Numbered from the stretch's first letter, positions 1-8,600 are shown. The stretch is DNA of 64,000 bases from Halobaculum halobium (GCF_030127145.1 NZ_CP126158.1:1984001-2048000); one strand, 5' to 3'. The notes: generated from the letters alone by a model not told the origin. Numbers and translations are program-made.

Positions 1-2
1 CC

Positions 3-860
3 GACGCCTCCGAGCCCGCCGCGGACGCGACCGGCGACGCCGCGGCCGTTGAGGGCGATGCCGGCGGCGACACCGATTCTCACGCCGCTCGGGCGACCGC
101 GGCGGCCGCCGAAGGAGACCACCTCCTCTCGGTCGAGGACGTGGATGCCTACTACGGGCAGAGCCACATCCTCCGCGATCTCTCGATGCACGTCGAGGAA
201 GGCGAGGTGTGCGCGCTGCTCGGACGCAACGGCGCCGGGAAGTCGACGACGCTACGTTCCATCGCGGGCGCGCGACCGCCGGACGTGCGTGATGGCACGG
301 TCTCGTTCAAGGGGACGGCCATCACCGACTATTCGACGGAGGACATCTCCTCGCTCGGGATCTCGCTGGTTCCCGAGGAGCGTCGGGTCTTCCCGAACCT
401 CTCGGTCGAGGAGAACCTCCACCTCTCGGACGTCGCACGCAACTGGTCGAACGTCGTCGGTCGCGCCGTCTCGATGGACAACGAAGGAATGAGCACCGAG
501 GAGGTGTACGAGGTGTTTCCACGCCTGGAGGAGCGTCACTCACAGAAGGCGGGGACGCTCTCGGGCGGCGAGCAGCAGATGCTCGCGATCGCTCGCGCGC
601 TCAAACAGGACACGGACCTGCTGATGCTGGACGAACCCTACGAGGGGCTCGCCCCGCAGATCATCGACACGGTCGAGGACGCCATCGAGCGAATCGCCGA
701 GACGGGCACCACGATCCTGCTCGTCGAGCAGAACGCCGTCGCCGCGATGAACATCGCCGACCGAGCGTACGTGATCGACCAGGGCGAGGTCGTCTTCGTC
801 GGCGGGTCCGAGGACCTTCGGGCCGACGAGGAGACGCGCGAGCGGTACCTGGGTGTCTAA
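3..860 (+). CDS. livF: LivF-type branched-chain amino acid ABC transporter ATP-binding protein (5' end outside window)
   Basis: This ABC ATPase probably energises uptake of branched-chain amino acids or a related substrate at the cytoplasmic face of the membrane. Walker A GRNGAGKST is encoded at about 222-248, the signature LSGGEQQ at 558-578 and Walker B LLMLDEP at about 618-640, followed by the LivF-like ILLVEQN. The reading frame is open to the left edge. It begins with about 40 Ala/Asp/Glu-rich residues before the canonical LLSVEDVDAYYG start of the domain, so the true start lies upstream. An internal ATG at 141 would cut into the first strand and is unlikely. The next gene starts 2 nt after the stop. 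LivF is the best family match; the substrate is inferred. Confidence 0.8.
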   Translation, partial: DASEPAADATGDAAAVEGDAGGDTDSHAARATAAAAEGDHLLSVEDVDAYYGQSHILRDLSMHVEEGEVCALLGRNGAGKSTTLRSIAGARPPDVRDGTVSFKGTAITDYSTEDISSLGISLVPEERRVFPNLSVEENLHLSDVARNWSNVVGRAVSMDNEGMSTEEVYEVFPRLEERHSQKAGTLSGGEQQMLAIARALKQDTDLLMLDEPYEGLAPQIIDTVEDAIERIAETGTTILLVEQNAVAAMNIADRAYVIDQGEVVFVGGSEDLRADEETRERYLGV

Positions 861-862
861 CA

Positions 863-1582
863 GTGAACGCCAACTCCAATTCCGGACCGCCGGTCGATCA
901 GCCCGACCCAGAGGCGATGCTCGATCGGCTGATCGAGGTCGGCGCGATCCGCGAGGACGACGACGGCGCGTTGCGCGTCTCGTCGGCGCTGGACGACATC
1001 ATCGACCTGTACGATCAGAGCTACGGCGACCTCCCCGACAAGGAGTTCACCGAGGCCGTCGCCGACGCGTTCGGGCTCGACTACTCGGAGGCCGTCAGCC
1101 GGATCGACGAGGAGGGCGTCACCCGCGAGGAGTTCGTCGCGTACCTCTCGTTGCGCGCGCACTTCGAAGACGAGGACGAGCCGGTGCCCGACCCCGTCGA
1201 ACGCGCGACGATGGCACAGCTCGTCGTCGACGTAGCGCCGGCGACGCCCGTTCCACAGGACATGCGCGAGCTCGACGACGACGAGATCGAGTCGTTCCTC
1301 GCGAGCAACGACCGCGCGGTCGTGTTCGTCTGGCGCCTCCGGTGTGACCCGTGCGAGTCGATGAAACCGGAACTCGAGGAGACGCTCGATCTGATCCCCG
1401 ACGACGTTGCTGTCGCCGGAGTCGACGGCGAGTCGACGCCGACCGCCCGGGCGCTGTTCGACGTTGACGTCGCGCCGGCGGTGGTGTGCGTCGCCGACGG
1501 GGAACCCGTGGGGACCGAATCCGGCTATCAGTCGCCCTCGGCCGTCGCCGACCTGGTGGCGGACGCCTTCGGCGACGACTGA
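863..1582 (+). CDS. Thioredoxin-like protein
   Basis: The 239-residue soluble protein has an acidic helical N-terminal half and a C-terminal thioredoxin-like fold. The redox motif reads RCDPC (CxxC) near residue 156, after a predicted strand VVFVWRLR. The fold continues with VAVAGVDGE and VAPAVVCVADGEPVG, the usual place of the cis-proline loop. It starts at GTG 2 nt after the LivF-like stop, so the two are probably co-transcribed, although a link to transport is not evident. Haloarchaea have many such proteins of unknown partner. Thiol-disulfide exchange is inferred from the motif. Confidence 0.7.
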   Translation: MNANSNSGPPVDQPDPEAMLDRLIEVGAIREDDDGALRVSSALDDIIDLYDQSYGDLPDKEFTEAVADAFGLDYSEAVSRIDEEGVTREEFVAYLSLRAHFEDEDEPVPDPVERATMAQLVVDVAPATPVPQDMRELDDDEIESFLASNDRAVVFVWRLRCDPCESMKPELEETLDLIPDDVAVAGVDGESTPTARALFDVDVAPAVVCVADGEPVGTESGYQSPSAVADLVADAFGDD

Positions 1583-1766
1583 CCGGCCGGCCGGTTTGTG
1601 GCCGGTCGACTCCGACGGAGCGCCGTCGCGACCGGACTGACGTTCGCTGTCACGTCACCACCGGCGGAACGCCCAGCTCGAACGGATCGACCCCGTACGA
1701 CGGTTTTGTGTCCCGTACTCGCTGTACAGTGCGCCTTACTAAGCCCAGTTGGTGCCATTTGTGTCC

Positions 1767-2474
1767 ATGTCACAGATCAGCGACGCGGTCACGTACCCGA
1801 CCGAGCACGACGACTGGGTGAAGACGATACTCATCGGCGGTGTCCTCTCCGCGTTCGGGTTCCTGTTGCTCCCGCTGCTTCCAGTGTACGGATACATCGT
1901 TCGGGTCATCCGACACACGCTGGAGGAGGATCCGCGACCGCCGACGTTCGGTGACTGGGAGGAACTCGTCGTCGACGGCGCGAAGGCGGTCGTCGTCGGG
2001 GTCGTGTACATGCTCGTGCCCGGGATCGTAGGGGCGATCGCAGTCGGCGGTTCGATCGTCGCCATCGCGACGGGAACGAGGAGCGCCACCGCCGCGGGGC
2101 TCGCCGGACTCGCCGTCGGCGCGCTGCTCACGGTCGTTCTCTCGCTCGTGTTCGGATACGTGGCCGTGGCCGCGGTCGTCGCCTTCGCGGACGAGCGCCG
2201 CGTCGGCGCGGCGTTCGACGTCGGGATCCTCAAACCGGTCGTCCTCAGCGGGGAGTATGCGACCGCGTGGGCGCTCTCCATCGCGGTCTTTCTCGCGGCC
2301 GGCGTGCTCGTCGGCGTGTTGAACGGGATCCCGATTCTCGGTGCGGTCGTCGGAGCGTTCGTGTTCTTCTACGCTCAGGTCGTGGCCGCGCGCCTGTGGG
2401 CGGGCGGGTACACCGACGCTCGCACGCGCGCCGGAGGGCTGAACAGTCCCGATGTCGGCGGTTCGGCCGTCTGA
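1767..2474 (+). CDS. DUF4013 family membrane protein
   Basis: The 235-residue protein has several strongly hydrophobic segments, roughly residues 20-45, 75-100, 105-140 and 165-215, and short charged loops. The order of a first helix, a VYGYIVRVIR stretch, PPTFGDWEELVVDGAKA and then a GIVGAI helix matches the DUF4013 family common in archaea. I chose ATG 1767 over an in-frame GTG at 1749 because MSQISDAVTYP is the usual beginning. Function is unknown; it stands alone between two intergenic gaps. Confidence 0.7.
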   Translation: MSQISDAVTYPTEHDDWVKTILIGGVLSAFGFLLLPLLPVYGYIVRVIRHTLEEDPRPPTFGDWEELVVDGAKAVVVGVVYMLVPGIVGAIAVGGSIVAIATGTRSATAAGLAGLAVGALLTVVLSLVFGYVAVAAVVAFADERRVGAAFDVGILKPVVLSGEYATAWALSIAVFLAAGVLVGVLNGIPILGAVVGAFVFFYAQVVAARLWAGGYTDARTRAGGLNSPDVGGSAV

Positions 2475-2650
2475 CATCGACGGATCACACGTCCGATCTC
2501 GGCGACTCGGCCGTCACCCGAGCCACTCACTGAGCCGACCGCCGCGCGGGTCGGGATCGCCAATCCCACAGCAGTCGCTGCGTGTGCGACTACACGTGTA
2601 GAGGTCTTCGCCGGTCCCGCCGAGTGTGACGGAATCGGGCTGGAACCGCG

Positions 2651-3052
2651 TTATTCGCCGTCGACGACGCCGGTGACCATCACCGGGCGGCCGCCGTTGA
2701 GAATGACCGTCTGGGTGACCGAGCCGAACAGCGCCTTCCCCGCGGGCGAGCGCTTGCGGCCGCCGACGACGATCAGATCCGCGTCCGTCTCGTCGCTCAC
2801 CTCGATGATCGCGTCCGCGGGGTCGCCGCTGGACTCGGTCACGTCGACGGTGACGCCGGCCTCCTCCAGCAGCTTCTGGGCCTCGCGAACGGAGGCGACC
2901 TGGGTCGCGGAGGCGCCGCTGGGATTGTCCTGGAAGACGTGAACGATCGTGACCTCGGTCTCGCTCCCGTCGCCCGGCAGCTCCGTGATCTCCTTGGCAG
3001 CGGCGCGCGCGTGCTCTTCGTCGTCATCGACGCCGAGTACTACGTGGTACAT
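2651..3052 (-). CDS. Universal stress protein (UspA family)
   Basis: The 133-residue protein has the UspA fold: an N-terminal strand YHVVLGVDDDEEHA, an alternating alpha/beta core and the nucleotide-binding region DLIVVGGRKRSPAGKALFGSVTQTVI (GGRxRxxxGKxxxGSV). This corresponds to the ATP-binding G-2x-G-9x-G(S/T) motif. The start at ATG 3052 gives the standard MYHVVLGVD beginning; an in-frame ATG at 3064 adds four residues. It is a single gene transcribed towards the DUF4013 gene. The stress or nucleotide-sensing role is the family assignment. Confidence 0.85.
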   Translation of the reverse strand: MYHVVLGVDDDEEHARAAAKEITELPGDGSETEVTIVHVFQDNPSGASATQVASVREAQKLLEEAGVTVDVTESSGDPADAIIEVSDETDADLIVVGGRKRSPAGKALFGSVTQTVILNGGRPVMVTGVVDGE

Positions 3053-3152
3053 ACGGTGGACCACTCCCGGACGGGGATTAGTCCTTTCGCCGTCGGCGAG
3101 GATCGGGCCCGTCGCTGATCGTTGCTACCGGCTCCCGCGGACGGTCTCCGCC

Positions 3153-3506
3153 TCACTCGTCGACCGCGTTCGGATCGTCGATCCGCCGGGAGACGTACAC
3201 CACGAGTGCGAGCGGGATCCCGAGCACCGTCGCGATCGTGACGGCGCCGTACACGCCGAACCCCAACGTCGTCGCCGGGAGCGGGATCACCGCATAGAGC
3301 GCAGGCGCGCTCAGATCGTCGACGAACGTGGCGACGAGCACGCCGGCGACGCCGCCGACGGCCGTGAGAACGAGATAGAGGACGATCACCAGCCGCGGGC
3401 CGTTGAATCGCCTGTCACGTCCTCGCCCGGGCTCGCGGTCGGCGTCGCCCCCGTCGCGACCGCGGCCGCTCGCGTCCGCGCTCGCGTCGTCACGGGCCGC
3501 GGTCAC
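3153..3506 (-). CDS. Small two-helix membrane protein of the oxidase locus
   Basis: The 117-residue protein has an Arg/Asp/Gly-rich N-terminus, then two hydrophobic segments (about residues 43-64 and 75-105) and a short charged tail ending PNAVDE. I chose the GTG start at 3506 because it forms a GTGA overlap with the stop of the 28-residue gene just upstream, which implies translational coupling. It sits downstream of the heme-copper oxidase genes on the same strand. Haloarchaeal oxidase loci often carry such small uncharacterised proteins, so a role in oxidase assembly is inferred from position only. Confidence 0.55.
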   Translation of the reverse strand: MTAARDDASADASGRGRDGGDADREPGRGRDRRFNGPRLVIVLYLVLTAVGGVAGVLVATFVDDLSAPALYAVIPLPATTLGFGVYGAVTIATVLGIPLALVVYVSRRIDDPNAVDE

Positions 3507-3589
3507 TGTAACACGAGGATCAGGCCCGTCGCAAACATGAGCAGGGCGATGCCGCCGAGCACGATCCCGAGGAGGTCCTTGTCGCTCAT
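3503..3589 (-). CDS. 28-residue single-span membrane microprotein
   Basis: An ATG at 3589 opens a 28-codon frame beginning MSDKDLLGIVLGGIALLMF and ending with LILVLQ and TGA. It has a short charged head and then one hydrophobic helix. The stop overlaps the GTG start of the next gene (GTGA), which is strong evidence that the frame is translated. It lies about 150 nt downstream of oxidase subunit I on the same strand. Tiny one-span subunits are common in heme-copper oxidases; that role here is inferred. Confidence 0.55.
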   Translation of the reverse strand: MSDKDLLGIVLGGIALLMFATGLILVLQ

Positions 3590-3735
3590 ACTCCCGCTCG
3601 GGGCCGCGCAACCAAAAGCCCCGCCGTCGCGGTCGGCGGATGAGTCGCTTCTCACGATGAAATCAAGAACCTCACCGAAACGAACACAAAAGATCGCTGA
3701 AACGCCCCCGACCGCCGTCGCGCAGGGTCGTCGCG

Positions 3736-5523
3736 TTATTCGGCCGTGTCGTCGTCGTCGGCCGCGGCCTCCTGACCGCCGTCGGTCTCGACGGGCTCAC
3801 CGCCGTCGGTCGCCGCGAGCGAGGTCTCGCGCTTCGCCTCGAACCAGTCCCACTCGGCGGTGTTGAGGTTGGTCTCGTCGAGGCGCCACGGGTCGCCCGA
3901 TTCGACGTGCGGCCCCTCCATCCACGAGACGAAGACGTTGTACACCCAGATGACCCCGCCCACGAGGAGCAGGAACGCTCCCAGCGAGGCGATCTGGTGC
4001 AGGGTCGCGAACTGCGGGAGGTACGTCGCGTACCGGCGCGGCATGCCGCCGTAGCCGAGCAGCACCATCGCGAAGAACGTGATGTTGGTGCCGATCATCC
4101 ACAGCCAGAAGTGCGCCTTCGCGAGGCGCCGCTGGTACCACCGCCCGGTGACGAGCGGGAACCAGTAGTAGATGCCCGCCATCCCGGCGAAGGTGATGGC
4201 GCCCATCACGATGTAGTGGAAGTGGCCGACGACGTAGTATGTGTCGTGAAGCACGAGGTCGACGGGGATCGAGGCGAGGAACACGCCCGTCACGCCGCCG
4301 ATGATGAAGTTGCTCACGAACCCGATACAGAACAGCATCGGCGTGGTGAGCCGGAGCTTCCCGTTCCACATCGTCGTGATCCAGTTGAACGTCTTCACGG
4401 CCGAGGGTATGGCGATGGCCAACGACACCGCCATGAACGAGGCGCGCAGGCGCGGGTCGATCCCCGTCGCGAACATGTGGTGGGCCCACACGCCGAACGA
4501 GAGCACGCCGATCGCGAGCGTGGAGTAGACGACGAACTTGAAGCCGAACAGCTTCCGGCCGGAGAAGCGTGGGAGCACGTAGCTCACGATCCCCATCGGC
4601 GGGAGCACGAGGATGTACACTTCGGGATGGCCGAAGAACCAGAAGAGGTGCTGCCAGAGGATGGGACCGCCCCCGTCGACGGCGAAGAACGTCGTCGCGA
4701 AGTTGCGGTCGAGCAGCAGCATCACCAGCGCGCTGCCCAGCAGCGGGAACGCGAACAGGATGAGCCCCGACTGCGTCAGGATCGTCCACGAGAAGATGTC
4801 GAGGTTGGCCCAGGTGACCTCCTCGGCGCGCTCGGTGAAGATGGTCGCGATGAAGTTGATCGCCCCCATCGTCGCCGAGACGCCGGTGAGGTGGAGGCCG
4901 AGCAGCATCAGGTCGACCCCGACGTTCATCTGGTTACCGTTCCCGACGCCCGCCGACAGCGGCGTGTACATCGTCCAGGCGGTCTGGGCGGGGATGACGT
5001 CCGGGATCGGGAAGAAGCCGGCCCAGATGAGCAGCGCACCGGGCGGCAGCAGCCAGAACGCGATGGCGTTGATCCGCGGGAACGCCATGTCGTCCGCGCC
5101 GATGATGAGCGGGATGAGGTAGTTCGCGAACGCCGCGATGATCGGCGTCCCGAACAGGAACAGCATCGTGATCCCGTGGCTGGTGAGCAGCGAGTTGTAG
5201 AACGTCGCAGAGCCCAACACCGCCGTGTCGGGGGTGGTCAGCTCTGCGCGCATCAGCACCACCATCAGCCCGCCGACGACGAACGCGATGGTGGCGTACA
5301 AGCCGTACAGCAGCCCGATGTCCTTGTGATCGACTGTCGTGAACCAGCGGATGAGTCCGGCGGGCTTCTCCGAGTGCCCGTACCCGGTCTCACCGACAGT
5401 GCCGCCGCCGGCGCCCAGCGGCGTGTAGGACCGCCAGTCCTCGACCCGCGCGAGGAAGGCGGCCACGCCCAGGAGGAACGCCCCCATGAGCACCGTCAGC
5501 AGTAGTTGGCCGGTAGTCTCCAT
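3736..5523 (-). CDS. coxA: Heme-copper (cytochrome c/quinol type) oxidase subunit I
   Basis: The 595-residue polytopic membrane protein is the catalytic subunit of a terminal oxidase that reduces O2 and pumps protons. Visible ligands are the low-spin heme His in TSHGITMLF near residue 115, the CuB His with its cross-linkable Tyr in FGHPEVYI near 297, the CuB His pair in AHHMFATGID near 347, and the two heme ligands in HDTYYVVGHFHYI near 425-437. The EVY arrangement is typical of A-type oxidases. The C-terminus carries an acidic tail of about 40 residues, normal for haloarchaea. ATG 5523 is the start. Subunit II is not in the window, so the electron donor cannot be told. Confidence 0.93.
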   Translation of the reverse strand: METTGQLLLTVLMGAFLLGVAAFLARVEDWRSYTPLGAGGGTVGETGYGHSEKPAGLIRWFTTVDHKDIGLLYGLYATIAFVVGGLMVVLMRAELTTPDTAVLGSATFYNSLLTSHGITMLFLFGTPIIAAFANYLIPLIIGADDMAFPRINAIAFWLLPPGALLIWAGFFPIPDVIPAQTAWTMYTPLSAGVGNGNQMNVGVDLMLLGLHLTGVSATMGAINFIATIFTERAEEVTWANLDIFSWTILTQSGLILFAFPLLGSALVMLLLDRNFATTFFAVDGGGPILWQHLFWFFGHPEVYILVLPPMGIVSYVLPRFSGRKLFGFKFVVYSTLAIGVLSFGVWAHHMFATGIDPRLRASFMAVSLAIAIPSAVKTFNWITTMWNGKLRLTTPMLFCIGFVSNFIIGGVTGVFLASIPVDLVLHDTYYVVGHFHYIVMGAITFAGMAGIYYWFPLVTGRWYQRRLAKAHFWLWMIGTNITFFAMVLLGYGGMPRRYATYLPQFATLHQIASLGAFLLLVGGVIWVYNVFVSWMEGPHVESGDPWRLDETNLNTAEWDWFEAKRETSLAATDGGEPVETDGGQEAAADDDDTAE

Positions 5524-5615
5524 GGGAACGCTTCAGCGGCGAATACACAAGAAAGATTCGGGTCGCTTCTGCCCGTGGGCCGTCGATTCTGGGCTCGTTC
5601 GGAGGTCGGATTCGA

Positions 5616-6065
5616 CTACTCCTCGTCGGTGTCTGTATCCGTGTCGACTTCGTCGTCGGTGTCCACATCGGCGTCGACCTCGTCCTCGGCGTCTGCGTCG
5701 GTAGCGGCGTCGTCCTCGTCAGCGTCCCCTTCGGCGTCCGAGTCGGCCTCGCCCGTCGCCTCCGCCTCGATCGCTTCCTCGGCCTCGTGTCTCCCCTGGG
5801 CACCCTCCATCGTCGCCTGTCCCTGGAAGAACACCTCCGAGCGCTTCTCGTCGCCAGCGATCGCCTTCCCCGAGACGTACGTGAGTATGGCGAGCGCGAC
5901 GAACGGGAACGCCAGCAGTCCCATCTGAAGCACGCGCCCGTAGAAGTCCAGTCCGCCGAACGGGTCGATGAGGACGAACGCCGCGACGAAGAACAGGATG
6001 ATGCCCAGCGGGATGACGTTGACCGTCAGATCCAGCAGGGTGTCCCTGTCGAAGATCTCTGCCAT
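5616..6065 (-). CDS. Oxidase-associated small membrane protein (DUF6684-like)
   Basis: The 149-residue protein begins MAEIFDRDTLLDLTVNVIPLG and has two transmembrane helices (about residues 12-36 and 46-70). A long tail made almost only of Asp, Glu, Ala and Thr follows, with D/T-V-D repeats. The first half matches what I recall as DUF6684, a family encoded beside haloarchaeal oxidase subunit I genes. I took ATG 6065 rather than 6080 because MAEIFDRDTL is the natural beginning. The acidic tail is probably a disordered, halophilic extension. Function is unknown. Confidence 0.7.
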   Translation of the reverse strand: MAEIFDRDTLLDLTVNVIPLGIILFFVAAFVLIDPFGGLDFYGRVLQMGLLAFPFVALAILTYVSGKAIAGDEKRSEVFFQGQATMEGAQGRHEAEEAIEAEATGEADSDAEGDADEDDAATDADAEDEVDADVDTDDEVDTDTDTDEE

Positions 6066-6159
6066 GCCCGGAACGTACACCGTCGCGACCTAATACCTTG
6101 CCCATTTCGGCGCCCTCGACCCACGTCCGCGTCCGGTTCCGTGGCGTCCAACGCCGGGG

Positions 6160-6537
6160 CTACAGCCCGGGTTCGGCGTCGCGCGCGAACAGGTCGCCGC
6201 CGACGCCGGCGAGCAACATCAGCACGCCGGTGCCGATCATCGAGTACGCCCGGATCAGCAGGTCGGACGCGGTCGCCGAGTCGGCGTACCACAGCGCCAG
6301 CCCCCCGGCGAGGACGAACGCCGAGAGGACGGCGAGCCCGCGCCAGGCGGAGGAGACGTACCCGTTCTCGCGGAGGATCCCGGCGATCGACCCGCAAAAC
6401 AGGAGCAGCCCGCCCACGGCCAGCGGTACCAGGCCGAACAGGATCCCGATCTCGGCGATCGGGAGCCCGAGCGCAACGAACAGTGGCCACGGGCTGGCCA
6501 TCCGGTACTCCTCGCTCAACCCCGGATTCTCGTCCAT
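6160..6537 (-). CDS. Four-helix membrane protein of the oxidase locus (DUF7541-like)
   Basis: The 125-residue protein begins MDENPGLSEEYRMASPWPLF and contains four hydrophobic segments at about residues 16-40, 45-58, 62-84 and 92-115. It ends with a short charged tail. It lies on the same strand as the oxidase genes, about 95 nt upstream of the DUF6684-like gene. I recall this as a haloarchaeal family (tentatively DUF7541) found with oxidase genes. A helper or accessory role in the respiratory complex is an inference from neighbours. Confidence 0.6.
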   Translation of the reverse strand: MDENPGLSEEYRMASPWPLFVALGLPIAEIGILFGLVPLAVGGLLLFCGSIAGILRENGYVSSAWRGLAVLSAFVLAGGLALWYADSATASDLLIRAYSMIGTGVLMLLAGVGGDLFARDAEPGL

Positions 6538-6594
6538 GTCCCACCGACGGGCCTGTACGTACAAAGGCTGTCGGTCGTCCCCCGACTGCCGCGC

Positions 6595-6795
6595 TCAGGG
6601 GATAGAGATTCCCTGGCGCGCGAGGAAGTCCGACACCGCCTTGATCTCGACGGGGCTGCCGATGATCCGGCACTCCTCGCCGTTCGTGAACACAGAGACC
6701 GTGAACTCCGATTCGAGTGACGACCGGATCCCGTCCAGTTCGCGCCGCGGGAGAACGATCTGCGTGCTGTCCCGGAGGGTGGAGGGGTCCGGCAT
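6595..6795 (-). CDS. Small conserved haloarchaeal protein (VNG_1110C-like)
   Basis: The 66-residue soluble protein begins MPDPSTLRDSTQIVLPRREL and ends with EIKAVSDFLARQGISIP. It looks like a compact alpha/beta domain with one Cys. The sequence resembles a short, strongly conserved haloarchaeal family that I associate with the name VNG_1110C; the identification is from memory. It is upstream of, and co-directional with, the oxidase-locus genes and divergent from the GTPase gene. No function is known to me. Confidence 0.6.
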   Translation of the reverse strand: MPDPSTLRDSTQIVLPRRELDGIRSSLESEFTVSVFTNGEECRIIGSPVEIKAVSDFLARQGISIP

Positions 6796-6858
6796 GCCGT
6801 CCTTGAATCCAGATCAGATCCGCCGTGATATAGTGGTACCGAAGTCCACTTCGAGGGG

Positions 6859-6961
6859 CCGAGGGGTCCCCTCGGGTGGTCGTCCCAATCCGATCGATCC
6901 GGCGGCTTCGGGGGTGTCCGCCGAAGGGACGGGTCGGGCCTTCGGCTGTCCGCCGAAGGGA
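6859..6961. promoter_or_regulatory. Repeat- and hairpin-rich divergent intergenic region
   Basis: Between the divergent small gene and the GTPase gene lie a near-perfect palindrome at 6859-6875 (CCGAGGGG, T, CCCCTCGG), a perfect 15-bp direct repeat TGTCCGCCGAAGGGA at 6915-6929 and 6947-6961, and a hairpin at 6939-6959 (CCTTCGGC, 5-nt loop, GCCGAAGG). The last ends 37 nt before the GTPase ATG. The spacing fits an operator or a structured leader; nothing identifies a regulator. Confidence 0.4.
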
Positions 6962-6996
6962 AGCGTTTAGGCGCGCGGACGGCCGAGCACCTAGCG

Positions 6997-8106
6997 ATGG
7001 GACTGGAGGACGAGATCGAGGAACTCCGCGAGGAGATCGCCGAAACCCCGTACAACAAGTCCACAGAGGCCCATATCGGTCGGCTGAAGTCGAAGCTCGC
7101 CCAGAAGAAGGAGAAGCTGGAGAACCAGTCCTCCTCGGGCGGCGGACAGGGATACGCCGTCGAGAAGACCGGCGACGCGACGGTCGCGCTCGTCGGCTTC
7201 CCCTCCGTCGGCAAGTCCACGCTCATCAACGCGCTCACCAACGCCGACAGCGAGATCGGCGAGTACGAGTTCACCACGCTGAACGTCAACCCGGGGATGC
7301 TGAAGTACCGCGGGGCGAACATCCAGATCCTCGACGTTCCGGGGCTGATCGAGGGCGCCGCCGGCGGCCGCGGCGGTGGCAAGGAGGTGCTGTCGGTCGT
7401 TCGGACGGCCGACCTCGTCGTGTTCGTCCTCTCGGTGTTCGAGATCGACCAGTACGAGCGCCTTCGCCACGAGCTGTACGAGAACAAGGTGCGCCTCGAC
7501 ACGGACCCACCGAACATCTCCGTCCGCAAAACGCACAAGGACGGCATTCAGGTGACGATGCGCGACGACGTCTCGCTCGACGAGACGACGATCAAGGACG
7601 TCCTGCGCGCCCACGGCTTCGTCAACGCCGACGTGACGATCCCCCACGACCTCACGATCGACGAGCTCATCGACGGCGTGATGGACAACCGCGAGTACCT
7701 CCCCTCCATCGTCTCGGTGAACAAGGCGGACCTGATCGAGGAGGACTATCTGCCCACGGTCGAGGAGGACCTCCGCGAACACGACATCGAGCCCGACGAC
7801 GCGATCTTCATCTCTGCGGTGGAGGAGAAGGGCCTCGACGTGCTGAAAGAGCGCATCTTCGACGCGCTCGGACTCATCCGCATCTACATGGACAAACCCA
7901 GCCGCGGCGTCGACTACGAGGAGCCGCTCGTGCTCCGCGAGGGCGACACCGTCGGCGACGCGTGCAAGAAGCTCGGGGGCAGCTTCGACGAGCGCTTCAA
8001 GTTCGCGCGCGTCTCGGGGCCCTCGGCGAAACACGACGAACAGCAGGTCGGACAGGGGCACGAGCTCGCGGACGAGGACGTGCTCCGGATCGTGGCTCGA
8101 AAGTAA
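6997..8106 (+). CDS. DRG/Rbg-family (OBG-type) GTP-binding protein with TGS domain
   Basis: The 369-residue GTPase is of the developmentally regulated (DRG) group, found in archaea and eukaryotes and associated with ribosomes. It has an N-terminal basic helical region, G1 GFPSVGKST near residues 67-75, a G2 threonine in FTTLNVNPG, G3 DVPGLIEG near 113, G4 NKAD near 242 and G5 SAVEEKG near 269. The last 80 residues form a TGS domain (IYMDKPSR to EDVLRIVARK). ATG 6997 gives the standard MGLEDEIEELREEIAET start. The next gene begins 1 nt after the stop. Confidence 0.92.
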   Translation: MGLEDEIEELREEIAETPYNKSTEAHIGRLKSKLAQKKEKLENQSSSGGGQGYAVEKTGDATVALVGFPSVGKSTLINALTNADSEIGEYEFTTLNVNPGMLKYRGANIQILDVPGLIEGAAGGRGGGKEVLSVVRTADLVVFVLSVFEIDQYERLRHELYENKVRLDTDPPNISVRKTHKDGIQVTMRDDVSLDETTIKDVLRAHGFVNADVTIPHDLTIDELIDGVMDNREYLPSIVSVNKADLIEEDYLPTVEEDLREHDIEPDDAIFISAVEEKGLDVLKERIFDALGLIRIYMDKPSRGVDYEEPLVLREGDTVGDACKKLGGSFDERFKFARVSGPSAKHDEQQVGQGHELADEDVLRIVARK

Positions 8107-8107
8107 C

Positions 8108-8557
8108 GTGGCCGGCACGGCTCTCCGGCTCCCGCGAGCGACGCCGGTTCGCGTGCTGGTGGCCGTCTTCTCGTGCGGGCTCGTCCCGTGGTCCGTCCAG
8201 ACGTTCGCCGACAGCGGCGTTCCGTTCTTGCGATTCGCGTGGGGCGGCCTCTCGTTCACGCCCGTCCTGTACGCGCGGACGCTGATCGAGTACCTCGCGC
8301 TGTCTGGGTCGCCGCTGGTCCTCCCCTGGGTCGTCGCGACCGGCTGCTGGGTCCTCGCGATCGCGTCGGCGTCGCTGGCGTTCCTCGACCGCGAGGACCC
8401 GCGCGTCACCGCCGGGCTCCTCGTGCTCGCGGGCGCGGTGAACGCCTCCGTCGCTGTTCGGTTCGGGATCCAGCCGCTTCGGACGGGGTATCCCGTCGGC
8501 ACGCTCGCGCTGTGGGGCGTTGCGGCGTGGCGCTACCGGGCGTGGACGCGAGCGTGA
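8108..8557 (+). CDS. TIGR04206-like membrane protein
   Basis: The 149-residue protein starts at GTG immediately after the GTPase stop. It has four hydrophobic segments at about residues 12-30, 45-65, 72-95 and 98-118, with an RFGIQPLRTGYPVGT stretch before a final helix. The pattern fits a small haloarchaeal membrane family that I recall as TIGR04206. Function is unknown. The 1-nt gap suggests co-transcription with the GTPase. Confidence 0.55.
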   Translation: MAGTALRLPRATPVRVLVAVFSCGLVPWSVQTFADSGVPFLRFAWGGLSFTPVLYARTLIEYLALSGSPLVLPWVVATGCWVLAIASASLAFLDREDPRVTAGLLVLAGAVNASVAVRFGIQPLRTGYPVGTLALWGVAAWRYRAWTRA

Positions 8558-8600
8558 CTCGGCGGTCGTCGCCCGCCGCGACCGGCGAACCGGCCACAGC

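Noticed and set aside
3907-5505. 532-codon open frame on the plus strand
   Set aside because: Lies wholly antisense to oxidase subunit I, is rich in His/Arg/Glu without hydrophobic core, and is a GC-bias shadow.
6991-8502. 503-codon open frame on the minus strand
   Set aside because: Antisense to the GTPase and TIGR04206-like genes; the plus-strand frame has all GTPase motifs.
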